This document shows positions 15,201-27,400 of a stretch of DNA of 64,000 nucleotides, in pieces; the first letter of the stretch is position 1, and every line of letters starts with the position of its first letter. Location of the stretch: the NCBI RefSeq assembly GCF_004027225.2, contig NC_044277.2, forward strand, positions 31,794,495 to 31,858,494. The letters run 5' to 3'. Source of the DNA: Strigops habroptila (Eukaryota; Chordata; Aves; Psittaciformes; Psittacidae). The notes under the pieces are model-generated. The model was not told where the DNA came from. It did no database searches and worked only from the letters and a program-made list of their open reading frames with translations. Made by a program: the position numbers and the translations under genes.

Positions 15201-16849
15201 GCAAGTTACTCATCTGGGCTTTGTGTTAATTAGTTTTGACCATCCGGCATACAGTTGCTTCTGGTGCAGAAAAAAATACCAGTGTGTAGGTCCCAGTCTA
15301 CAACTGCTTGGAAATGTCTACTTACTGACTCATTACTTACAGTAAATACATGAGAGAATTTCTCAAAAAGCTGATGCTGGCTGGAATATTTATATTATAA
15401 TGGAATAGAATCATTGCATGTGGAAAAGCAACAGAAGTCCAAAATTTGTACAACAAATGTGAAGAGTAAGAACTGTTTACCTCCCTTTATTCTTGTCACT
15501 GTGTTGCTTAGTAGAGTTGCTAACACAATCATCCACACACATTCGTGTTAGCCCCCGCTTTTCCTCCCAGAAAGCACTAACTTGGTTGTTACAGCACCAA
15601 GGATCCACCCCTGGCCCCTCGCACAGGAATCCCCAGAAAACGTAGGTTGGACTTTACAGATGAGAGAGGAGAGGAATCAAAGATATACAGAACAAAAAAG
15701 GTATCAGGAACAAATGCAGGAAAAGAGTGGAAATTTGGTGCAGCAACTCTTTCCACATGAGACTTCACACACCCGCCTTCCAAAAATGAGGAAGCTGTGG
15801 TTATGGCTGAAGGTGTGACTGTCTTGGTCTTTCCCTCATCCCAGGCTCTGCCCTGTCCAAAGAAAGGGGTTCACCCTACTTCCTGGTCATCAGAGCCAGG
15901 CTCTGCAGCACTTTACAGGCTTCCCATGGGTTACTGAGGCAACCGCTGAGACCACGGGCCAGGCAGGGGACATGGAGAGCTGCTGGATGGCAAGGCCAGG
16001 ATGCCAGAAAGTGTCTTGCCTATGTGGAAAGGGACACTACTGCTGCAATTACACCATTTTGCTTCAAATGTCTCCCTCGGCAGCTCTGCATGGCCTTAAT
16101 CTCAGCCTTTACTCCATTTTATGTTCTGACAATCCCAACTGAAGGTATTGCAAGGCCTTTCTGTGTTACTGCCTTGGTGCTTTTAAGGAAAGGAGGTGCA
16201 AGTCTACCTCAAGCCTTTGAGTGACTTGGATTCATATCATAGTCAAAGTCAGCTTGCACTTTGGTTTCAATTCTGCAAAACAGTTAATGTCAGTATTGCA
16301 AAACCTATATAAAGCTTCTTTCAGTGACCCCCTGCCACCACCTGCAAAAAAACGGGTTATGCATCAAACACTCCTTTTCTCCCTCATCAATTAAACAGAT
16401 TTCCCACATGGAACCCTCAAGCTGACCATGAGTATTATGAAGCAAAAAAAGCAAGTGTAATACAAAAACCTTCTTGTTTCCAACAAATGTAGCTAGGAAC
16501 TTTTGCACACCACGGCAGGAAAGAGCTGGACAGAATAAAAGATGGTGGATTTTTTATAATCACTTATGACACAGAGTTTCTCATTAAAATGAGGTATTAA
16601 TCTGTTCCCAAAGACCCTGGTCAGAACTTGAGAAAGTGACCAGAAGATTTATCCATGAAATCCCCAATGTAATTACTAGAAGTTGTGTGCCTAGATTGCC
16701 TTTACAGCTTTTAGAACCTCAGATTATGTCTACTGGTTGGTCCTACACTTGCGATGTTTATGTCAGAAAAAGTAGATTTTGAGTGGCTGTTACTTTTGTC
16801 TTACTGAGGCAGAACAAATAATTCAAAAATAAAGGCTGCCAAAGGTACT
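9210..16849. other. Intergenic, 3' flank of CRISPLD1
   Basis: No gene is recognised. The region is AT-rich and full of stops in all frames. It contains an A-run near 11811-11824, a T-run near 15057-15072, a short duplication of a TTTGGCATT-TTCTTTACT unit at 13361-13395 and a GC-richer patch at about 15540-16010, listed separately. Confidence 0.55.
15540..16010. other. GC-richer patch, function unknown
   Basis: About 470 bp stand out from the AT-rich flanks by higher G+C and runs such as CCACCCCTGGCCCCTCGCAC. A plus-strand frame of 78 codons (15582-15818) lies here but shows no domain. CpG density does not reach that of the island near 59 kb. It could be an old repeat, a conserved noncoding element or a decayed exon. 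I cannot tell which. Confidence 0.35.
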
Positions 16850-18357
16850 TTTACTATGTAAATTAATTTTATTCAAAACAGAGTCAAAAACCTAACAAAG
16901 CTTACCTAACTACATGAGGTAGGACATAGCAAAACAGAAGGCAGAATACAGTATTCTGAAATATGAAGAATACGAATAAGTTTACAAGTTTGAAGGAAAT
17001 AAATTCAACAACAGAAACAAAATATACCAAAAATAAAGTTTAACAGCTTTTCAGTTTTAAAGCACCAATACACTTTTCATAGAAAGAAACATAGTATCAC
17101 CACTACATGTTCTTCATATACCATAATATGGCAAAATTAATGCACAAGGCTGTTCACCATAAATTAATTTTTTAAAATGATGAAGCAACAAACGACAAAA
17201 TAGTCACTGGGCTCCATACCACTATACTTCCTGGCCTGCAGGAGTATTTGCCAGGTCATAAGGAGCAAGATTAGCCTGTTTTTTTGAACATTCACCCTCA
17301 CATTAATGGTATATGGATACCATGTACAGCTTAAGGCCTCAAGCTTGCAATTTTTTATGTTATGTGTACAATTCTACATTTTTGCTGAAAACCAATTTAG
17401 GTAAATTGAAGGAATTACATGGCAAAAATAAAGCATGTATATGTGCAGGATTGCATTGCAGAACTGATGGCTTATTCCTTAATTTCAGTTTACTCCGCTT
17501 CTGAGGATGAAAATTTTCTCAGATCCTTCAAGGTTATGTGTATCTCTCTCTCACTTTCCCATTCCAAGACAGATCTGTGAAGGACTGGGCTATAATGAGT
17601 TGGTTATTCAAACTAAAGAGCTTAGCAGCATCAAATAGACATTTATTAATACATTTAAGAAATAATAAACACGAATGACCCAGTCTCATAAAAATATTTT
17701 TGCGCTAAACGTGTTAATATGACTCAGGGCTTCCCTATATTTTATATTTCCCATTTTATTTCAAAATAGGTATTTGTACTTGTTATGATTAGTGTGAAAT
17801 TGAAAACAGTCTATCTCTTCATTTATGCTTGCATGGCTAATGCTACTGTAAATCATCAAAAAGTTATATGTATTTTTATTTTAGTTTAAGGCATGATTTA
17901 TTTTATTGAATTATTGGGATGGCTTCATTTATGTACATTGGAAATAAAAACTCAGACGTCCTTATGGTATAACTTTAAGGTTATTGTTAGTGGCATATAA
18001 AAAGCACCATAGAATAATATATTCAGATGAAGAAAACAAAGGACATTTATGAGCTATGAATTAACTGTATAGGAGTAACTGCTAAGAAAATATAGCAATT
18101 TTTAACACAGGATTCAAAATATTGTTATATATCATTATAGTTTTTCAAATGAATTTTTCTCCCATGTTTACTTTTACAGATTTTTCCATTAAGATATATA
18201 TATGTAATTTAAACTTTTTGGTGGAAAGCAGCATACATCTTCTGTACAACAATGTTACAGCTTTATACAAATTTTAGGAATGATAAGAAATGGCCTCCAT
18301 TGTTCTCTTCCAAGTGTTCTGTTTTCACTTGCCTGTTTTACATTTTACTTGCCAGAC
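16850..18357 (-). other. CRISPLD1: CRISPLD1 3' untranslated region
   Basis: AT-rich sequence following the TGA stop, with no intron signals required and several AATAAA hexamers. It includes a cluster of overlapping AATAAA and ATAAA motifs near 17875-17910, which suggests a short and a long 3' UTR isoform. No repeat element is recognised inside. The end coordinate rests on the distal poly(A) signal and is approximate. Confidence 0.55.
16868..16873 (-). promoter_or_regulatory. CRISPLD1: Distal poly(A) signal of CRISPLD1
   Basis: TTTATT on the plus strand reads AATAAA on the minus strand, inside GAATAAAATTAATTT. It is about 1.49 kb downstream of the stop codon, with cleavage expected about 10-30 nt further on, near 16840-16858. 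Proximal AATAAA hexamers at 17897-17902 and 17902-17907 are alternative sites. The choice of the distal site as the main end is inference. Confidence 0.5.
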
Positions 18358-18409
18358 TCAAACAACAGCAAACACTCTGAATGCCTTGCTTCCTGGAGGA
18401 TTCTGTAAA
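18358..18409 (-). CDS. CRISPLD1: CRISPLD1 exon 15 (C terminus and stop)
   Basis: 52 coding nt, completing S497, then 16 residues ending FRVFAVV and a TGA at 18358-18360. Acceptor ATGTTTCAG|TTTA. It is the counterpart of exon 11. The exon continues into the 3' UTR. Confidence 0.95.
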
Positions 18410-21400
18410 CTGAAACATAAAAACATGCCTGATGTTATTTTTAAGACTGCAACATTCCAATGACATTTCTTTTTAATTGTTAAATACAATTCTAGAATGC
18501 TGTGACTCTTCTTGTGACTACTTATAACTTCAGCTAAGAATTAAAAGAAAAAAAGTTACAAATAAAAATTACATATTTTTTTTTTTCCAAGCAGCTTATT
18601 ATGAACGTCACAACATAAAAAAATTCAAGGAATCCTTTGTGATGAGAGATTCTCATTTGAAGAATAATGCTCTATAAAGCAAAATACTAAAAAAAGTTTT
18701 TAGGAAAAAGAGAAAGCATCAATCTTATACTCACTATTCTAATAACTATATTCAGAGGGAACTTGCAGACCTAAAAAATCATTTATTAGTTGGTTATATG
18801 ATGAAGAACAAATTTCTATAGAGAATTAATATTTTACAAAAACAAAGAAAATTTCTTCTGAATGGATAAATATCTGACTTCAAAAGAAATGAAACTAAAA
18901 TACCCAACTACAATGAAATTTTGTTAGAATAAATCTTTTTTTGTCTTACAAACTGAACTAGTATATCGTATTTAATGGTCCCATTGTTTTCAGTTTCACA
19001 AACCCTGTCTGAGGCATATCTGGGAAAAAAAGGGAAATTAAGGTGAAAGTAAGGAAGGACACAACGAAACAGGTTGCCTGCAAGGGCATTAGAATCAATC
19101 CATCATCTGAAACTTGCATGGGACTGTTTTCCAAACCGCTGATGTTCCTAACTTTACCAAAATGGTAAAGTACAAATAATGATTAAATTTGCATCACTTT
19201 TCCTGCCTACATCTCTACTCAATAAGGAGATTGATATGGAGAACAAAAGTGTCAGTAAGGAAGCTCTCTTTCTGAGGTAACTGGAGGGTCATTGGGAAAG
19301 GTCAAAGAATATGTAAATTAAGCCATTCACTAAGTAAAGGAAATCTGTATTTCAGAAGTTTCCAAGCTTGTTGAAAGGTTTGAGGGAAAGAGGCAACACA
19401 TTCCCCCACCTCCAATTAAAAATAAGAAAAAAATACTCTTTCCCTGCTTTCAAGTTTTCTACAGAAACTTTTCGAGGTTTCTTCCCACTCAAATTTCTTG
19501 GAAAGCCTACAGTTTTAGAGGCAACAATCACTCCCAGTTTCATAGGACTAAAAGACTGGTGCAAGAGTGATTTTTTTAATGTAATTTCTCTTTCTTCCTT
19601 TAGAACCTGGAGAACTCTTTCTGGGATTAAATTTAGCCTGCAACATGCAGCCGTGCATTTTCATCACAGAATGCAATAGATAGCAGCATCTCCGTGTCTT
19701 TTAGAAAAACACTGTCAAAAATACTCAAACCATTAAAAAAAAAAAAAGTTTTAATGATTGTGAATGTCGTAGTGAATTATAATGCTTTTTAATATTATTT
19801 ATGATCCATGTAAATGTCATTTCATTTACCAGTAATTACTGGTAATTTCATTTACCAGTAATGAATTTCATCATGAACCTGCACCAGCTATTAGTAACTG
19901 TCTATTGGAGATCCTCTAACTTGGACAGAAAAAATCACCAATGTTAATTTTAAAAAAATCCCAAAGAAAGTGAAGGCAATTTTCTTATCAAATATGTTAA
20001 TTGCAACAGAACCAGCAAAGTAAACAAGAGGGTTATTTTATTTCATAAGCAGCTTTCTACAGTAATGATTTAGGAGCTTAGAGGAGGCAGGCAGCTCTGG
20101 TACCACAGCATCTCCAGTCACCACAGCTGTTACACAAGCTCTGTATATCACCCATGCTGGCCTATTTGTTCGGTTTCTAGCACTGCCCCGGGTACAAACA
20201 GACACAAAGCAAGACTTTGTAAATCTTATCCAGGTGAAGGGTAAAGTGTAATCTTTGAAACTGGGCTCTGTACCTTTCTGAATATATCCCATTTTGAAAG
20301 GAAGAGACGTACACCTTTCTTTTGTCAACTGGCATAACATCAACATAACCACCCCGGTCGCGGACTACACCAGCATGTACTGCTGCCCGGCAGATACTGG
20401 ATATCTAAGAAAGAATGAAGAGAAGATTAGTTTTCAGTCATCCTTTTATTTCAAAATTGTTTAGAAGAAACTAATAAAGACATTTAAAGCAAATTCTAGG
20501 AAACAAAATAGTTATATTTATTGCATGATTGATTTTATTAATCTTATAGTATTTAGATTCATTTCATAGGAAATAGGCCAGTTTATAGGAATACAGACAC
20601 TGCCTCTTCAAAGATCTCCTGCAGCATGACCTCAAAATCATTTATTTCAGACTATTTCAGTTCAAAGATCAGGGACATGTCTGAACTCTTAAGCCTTTCA
20701 AATGAAAGGCTCTATCAGCCTTCACTTCAACAGCAGAGAGGTAGTGAACTCCAAACCTTAGTCAATTGTTATAGATCAGGAGACTCAGTTTAATCTCCAG
20801 CTAGAGCCAAACAGGGGAACTTAGAACAGAAAAGGCACGTGCAGTTATGTGTTTCTGGGACGATGTCCTATCCCAAAGGTGAGAGATTGACTTCAATAAT
20901 TCCATCTTTAGGTGCAAAACCTTAAACAGCAGCGAAATGATCCATATTCAAAGCGAACATCTATCTTATCCAGGCATAGACAAATACTAAAAGCGTATTA
21001 GATTAAAGGCATAATGCGAGCATCAAACAGAAGATAGAGGCTTAAAATCGTTTCTTAGCTAAGACAGTTGATTAATGGCAGACTAATGGCTTTAGCTCTT
21101 CAAGTCTGAGTGAGGAAATAGTTAGGAAGTGAAGACTCCAATTGCTTCAAAAGAAGATTTTTTTAAATCAGGGTCTAATTCCATAAACTTTATGCAGTCA
21201 AGATTATGGAAGCACTGTTGTGCATCAGACTTTGAAAACAAAAATCCAGGTTGCAAACACAGATGCAGCACCAGTGAAAGAGGAGTTGGTGTGTGAACTG
21301 TTACAGGAGCTTGACCCCTACAAAGTGACAGGCCCTGACAACATCCATCCAAGGGTGTTAAGAGAGCTGGCTGAAGTTATTGCAAGGCTGCTCGCCTGGA

Positions 21401-24400
21401 AGAGCAAATTTGAAGTTCTGGAGACTGGGGGTCATCCCAGAAGACTGGAAGAAGGCTCATGTCACCCCGTCTACAAGTAGGGTTTAAAGGATAATCCAGG
21501 AAATTACAGGCACATCAGTCTTACTTCAGTCCCTGGGAAAAATATGGAACGAATCCTCCTGGAGGCTATCACAAGTCAAAGGAAGCACATGACTGGGAAA
21601 AGCCAGCACAGATTCACCAAGCGAAAATCGTGGCTGGCAAACCTCATCACCTTCTATGACAAAGTAAACTGCTCAGTTGATGTAGGGCAAGCAGTGGACA
21701 TTGTCTACCTGGATTTCTTCAAGGCTTTCAACAGTTTCCCAAACCCTCCTCCCAGAGAAATTGGTGTGTTATAGTCTAGACAAGTGGTCTGTGCAGTAGA
21801 TGGGGAACTGGTTGACCGGCCATACTCAGAGGGTGGTGGTGAATATCTCCTTTTTAACTGGCAACTTGCCACTAGTGGGGTGCCCCAGGGATCAATATTG
21901 GGCCCAACACTGTTTAGTATCTTTGTAAGTGATCTGGATGATGTGATCAAATGTACCCTAATGGAGTTTGCCAACAGTGGAAATTGCGTGGAAAGTGGAC
22001 ACCTTGGAAGGGAGAGCTACCCTGCAGGATGACCTGGATAGGCAGGAAGAGTGGGCTAACAAGAACCTAATGAATTTCAACAAGGACAAGTGTAAGGTCT
22101 TGCACTTGGGAAAATGTAATCCAGGAATGCAGCACAGGCTAGGATCTACCTGGCTGCAGCTTTGTCAAAAGATGATCCCGGAGGATAGCAAGCTCAATAT
22201 GAGTAAACAGTGTGCAGCTGCAGCAAATAAATCCAACAGGATGTTGGGTTACATCAAGAAGGGTGTCACCTTGTGGAATCAGATTCTAGTACAAGATGAT
22301 CCCACTTCACTTGGCTATTGTCAGGTCATAGCTGGAATACTGTGTTTAGTTTGGTTCTCGCTATACAAAAAAGCTGCGGACAGGCTGGAAAGGGTCCAGA
22401 GAAGGGCCACAAAGATGACCAAAGGACTGGGAAGGCTGCTATATGAGGACAGGCTGAGAGAACTGGGTTTGTTTAGCCTGAAGAAAAGAAGGCACAGGGG
22501 AGATCTTATCACCATGTTCCAGTACTTACAAGGTACTTAAAGGGTACATCAAAGATGATGGAGAGTCCCTTTTTACAAGGAGTCACATGGAAAAGATGAG
22601 GAGTAATGGTCACAAATTACTCCTGGGGAGATTCCAATTGGACACGAAAGGAACATTTTCACAATAAGAACAGTCAGCCATTGGAATAATCTCCCAAGGG
22701 AAGTGCTGGATTCACCAACATTGGAGACTTGTAAGATTCAGCTGGACCGGGTGCTGGGCCACTGTGCTTTTGCCAAGAAAGGTTGGAAGACATGATCCTT
22801 GAGGTCCCCTTCCAACGTAGTGTTCTATGATTCTATGAAAATTCCCTGTGAAGCTAACAGCAGTTTCACCTGAGTGAAACGTACATTCTCTGGCCACTAA
22901 TTCCTCTCATGAGCCTACATAGCATAAATAAATCCACTAAAGGATTGCTCTGTGACAAGCTTGATAATGTTCATTTAAATAATTGATTTAAACTTGCAGT
23001 CCTCTACTACTCTTTCAGCATTTTAAAAATTGCCAGAAGAATGAAACTTCTTAGGCACTCCAGAATGCAGGTCCCAATCTTCTAGACATAGCACAGCAAA
23101 GTGTAGTTACAGTTGCAGTGAATCTGCACTTCAAGCCAAGTTGTTTTGTGGAAAAAAGTCTTCACTGCAACAGATGGCTCCATGATTGACCTTAAAAATG
23201 TAGCCAATATAAATATCAATAGCTGGTCACACAGACCACTATTCAAACAAGAATTGCATTTCTTCCAGTTATAATTGGAATAATTTATATTTGTTACAAT
23301 ACTATTTTGTAATCTCGATGCTATATAAAATCAGGAATTTAAAATAGCAATGTTTTTCCTACTCTCATTCCAAGCACAGAACTTGCCAGTGCCACTGTTA
23401 TATAGTTTGTCTTTTAATGTTACAATATTTGTAGGAGTAAAGATTTGAAATTGTTTATGCAAAGAATCTTTTGCGAAGATACCGTAGTTTTTCTTTTCAC
23501 GCTGCTGTCTGTGTTTTTTGAACATGCCAGAAGGGATGCCATTTATGCTCCTCTGTACTTTTCCTCCTCCTCCCAAGGCTGCAAGACTCAAACTCTGTGT
23601 ACCAGTAGTTGCCTTATTTTTAGGATTATAGCATTCTTTATGTACTCATACTATAGGAGTAACTAAAGGTAATACTGATCATGTATAATTTCAAATATAC
23701 AGGGGGCAAATGGCCTCTACAACACAGGATTATAGCCTAAAGAAACAAAAGGTGAAGTTTACAAGCAATTAACTACTAGTGAAGAACTAGGAGAATGCTA
23801 TTAATTACTACTACTATAATATAGTAGCAACTTTGTTTTCAGTTCACACTGGAGATACAAAAAAGATAAAGGTACCATTGGGGAAAAGAAAGATCAAAGT
23901 TTGCCACATCTGTAATAGTAACCTAAAGGCTACACTTTGTGTATATCATTAGATGGGTAGATTCCTTCATAATAACATCTGAGTGTAGCTAAGATAGCGG
24001 TTATTCCAATGTTATTTGGAAGTTTCTAGTAAAAAGGAAAGGAAAATCAAGGGATGGAGATTTTGACAGAAGAGGCTGACTACTTATTGGAAACTGTTTC
24101 CAGCAAAGGATGTGGTCACTTTTAGGGTTGGTACCACAGCTGGTTACTGGATCAATGAAGTATGACTAGGCTAATGCATGACATTTTAAAGCTGAAGTCA
24201 AGATGCTTATATGGGATACGTGAAAAAAAAAGAGGTCAGAAGAAGGGGGTTGATAAGGCCAACTCAGAAGCTATTATCAGATGAATAATACACTAATATA
24301 GTGATTCTGCTTTCCAGATGAGATAGATTGGAGAACAAACGTGTGTACTTTTTAAATACATGAACAATTAAACAAGTATAAATTCATAATTATAAACTAG

Positions 24401-27400
24401 GTTGTAAGAACAGAGATTAATAAATACATTTAGTTTTATCAATGTATACAGAATGTAATTTTTCTTTACTAAGTATTATCTGCTTTGAGCTTTAAAGAAC
24501 TTCTCATTGGCTTGGCAATCTTAATCTAAGTGGAATCAGATTCCAGTACGATGCCATAATACTTCCTATACTCAATAATATTATGTCTCCTGATCACACT
24601 TGCTTGAACTGTTAAGGTGAACCTCCTGTTGACTTAAGCAGAATAAGATTTCACACTTAGGTCTATCACAGATTTCAGCATATTATTGGAATTTTATGTT
24701 AACAGCCTTATGCCTTCCTTTCTGGAAGTCTTCATCAGAAATTTGGGTTTGCTTGATAATCCAGGGACTAACAGCAGCAGTAAAGGACAATCTCCGTACT
24801 GGCAGGTGCTGCAAGATCATCTCCCTCAGAGTGCGGACAATCACATTGGGCCTGACATGATTCAGCTCTTGGGAAGGTTTTTATTTCATTTCACAAATAT
24901 GGTCATACTGAATAGTTCTTTAAAAAATACAGATATTGTTAAAATGCCTGCCAACATGACATAATTCTGAAATTCCAGAAATCAGAATCAAAATGTTTTA
25001 GACAAAATGGATTAACCAAAGTTTAAAGGTGGATCCAACTGTTAAGCACAAGATAGGAGGAAACTTTCTTTTTTCCTGGTCTCTCAACAAGGCAAAGCAT
25101 TACCATGTGGAAACTCTTAGCAGTGGGGCCAGCAGGGACACAAAGCACAAAGGTGATGATGTATTTGGGCCATATGAAGAATGAGTAATTTGTATTTCTG
25201 TCTGCTGAGAACAACACATATTACAGTTCTGCTTCATACTGTAATAGCTCTGTTCAAAAAAGAAACCCATTGTACCATAAACCCAGAATAAGAGATACCT
25301 TTGTTTTAAAGAGCTTGTAATCTACCTCAAGACAAATGAAACAAACACAGACCAACTGAAAAATATAAGGTATAGAGCACAGAGAGATGGGTATTATGTG
25401 AAACTCCCCAGAAACATAAGTTTATAGATGCTGGCTATATGAACCATGGCTGTGACAATAAAGCGACAATAGCTACGAGACTGGAAGAATGAAGGATAAA
25501 ATGATGGGGGAGGGGGGTTGTTTCAATAGAGTTAGGGATAGACAGTGCAATGCTAAAGGAAAAAAAGAATGGGAGGGAAAAAAAAGTAAAAGGTCTGTGG
25601 AGCATTACTGATAAATCAGAGAAAAACCCTTCTCAAGAACAGGGAGGAAAAGAAGTCACTGTAAAATATGAAATTAGTTTAAGAATGAATGTCTGATCAG
25701 ACCAAAGCCAGAAAAGGAAAGGTTAAACTGGATTCTCATGAATGAGTGCTACAAAAATGAGTTTGTAAATATATCTTTTTGCACTACTGACATCTATTAA
25801 TGTTATTTGCTTTTTTCTTAGTATGTCTGCAAAATCTTTTTCATTTACTGAATGCAAGTAGCCTAAGCAGTAGTGAAAAGAAATGGTCAAGTACGTATAT
25901 GCATACATACATACATATATATACATATGCATTTTTGAAACAAAAGAATTTGCAGGAATGTCACAAAGAACCCCATTTGTTTTGTGGAAATAATCCAGTA
26001 GATTGTGGACTGCAATTTCAAACACATTTTCTATGACATGTGGGTAACTGAATTCTCTGCATCTATGGACAAAACTGACTGTGAATACATGAAAAATTAA
26101 AATGAGGACACATATTAAACAAATATTCTCTGTAAGTACTTCACCTGAAACTAGTTTGGTAACATATTATAATGCACAAAATACCCAGTCATATTACTTA
26201 GTGAAAATTTCAATTAGAAGTATCTTAATTTTAAAATAATTTAAATGTTAGCTACAAAGGAACATTGTAGAAAATCGCATAATGCTGATACCATTATTGG
26301 AAACTACTGTACAGATACAGATAGGACACATCTATCTGCATCTGAGCTAGATGCTTTAGAAGCCTTCTGTAGGAAATGTAGAAGAATAGACATCTCTATT
26401 AGGCAATTAATCTCATACTGAAGCAGACACTCTGAAAAGGTCAAATGAATTCTGCTCTGCAGATGCCCATTTATCTCCTTTACCACTATCCTGTAGGCAC
26501 TGCAAACCACTGTCAGTATAACCTAGAAAGGCACCATCAGTGTAGCGATCTACCCTTGACATCATCTGAAGTTGATAAGACAACTCCCATCCCTGGTTTC
26601 TTACCTGTATTTATGTCCATTTCTTCCTAAAAGTAGTATGGCTGCACACATTTCTATACAATGGAGATGAATAACGAGATAGTACATCTAAAATTATGTT
26701 AAAGCATAACTCTATAATACTAATGAAAGCCATCTGAGACTTCTCAAACCAAAGCAAATACATATTCTGAGATGTTCTCCTCTGTAAGTTAAACAGAAGT
26801 AAGTCTTCGTTCCCCTACAACAAAATCTTTCTAACTCACTGGGAAACTTCGGCTGCGGCCTTTGATTGCAACCACAGAACTGAAAAAAAAAGTAGTTTTC
26901 ACAAAATGGGCTTTCATTTGAATCTGTTTTCATTGCCCCACTTACACACATTAAGGACCAAGTTCCACATGCACAAATCAATTATCTTCCTGAACTGGAA
27001 GTACTTCTGGCACATTTAACAATATTTATGGACAAGTGTTTTCAGTACAAGTTACCCAGGTAATCTAACAGGCATTAGTTAATTTCAAATAACAATGAAT
27101 AAATATTTGCAGATTATTTTCACACATTTCAAAGTGATGGAAAGTAGTGAAAATAATCATCTGACCCTGCTGGTTGCCACACTATGACAGTTAAAAGACA
27201 GTTAAAACATACAGTTTACTGGTAAAAAAGTAAACTGCGCTCTCCACCACTGCATCCTGGCTTCTCCATAGACAGATGACAAAAGAGAGGCATAAAAAAG
27301 AATTCTCTCTTCATTCTTTCTACCTACTTCAGAACTAAACATAGAAAAGACAGGAGAAGAAAGTTGACTAGTAGACAGAATGACAAAAAAAAAAAAAAAC

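Noticed and set aside
21968..22540. 190-codon plus-strand frame as a host gene
   Set aside because: It is the C-terminal part of the CR1 reverse transcriptase, within a copy that has lost its catalytic region.
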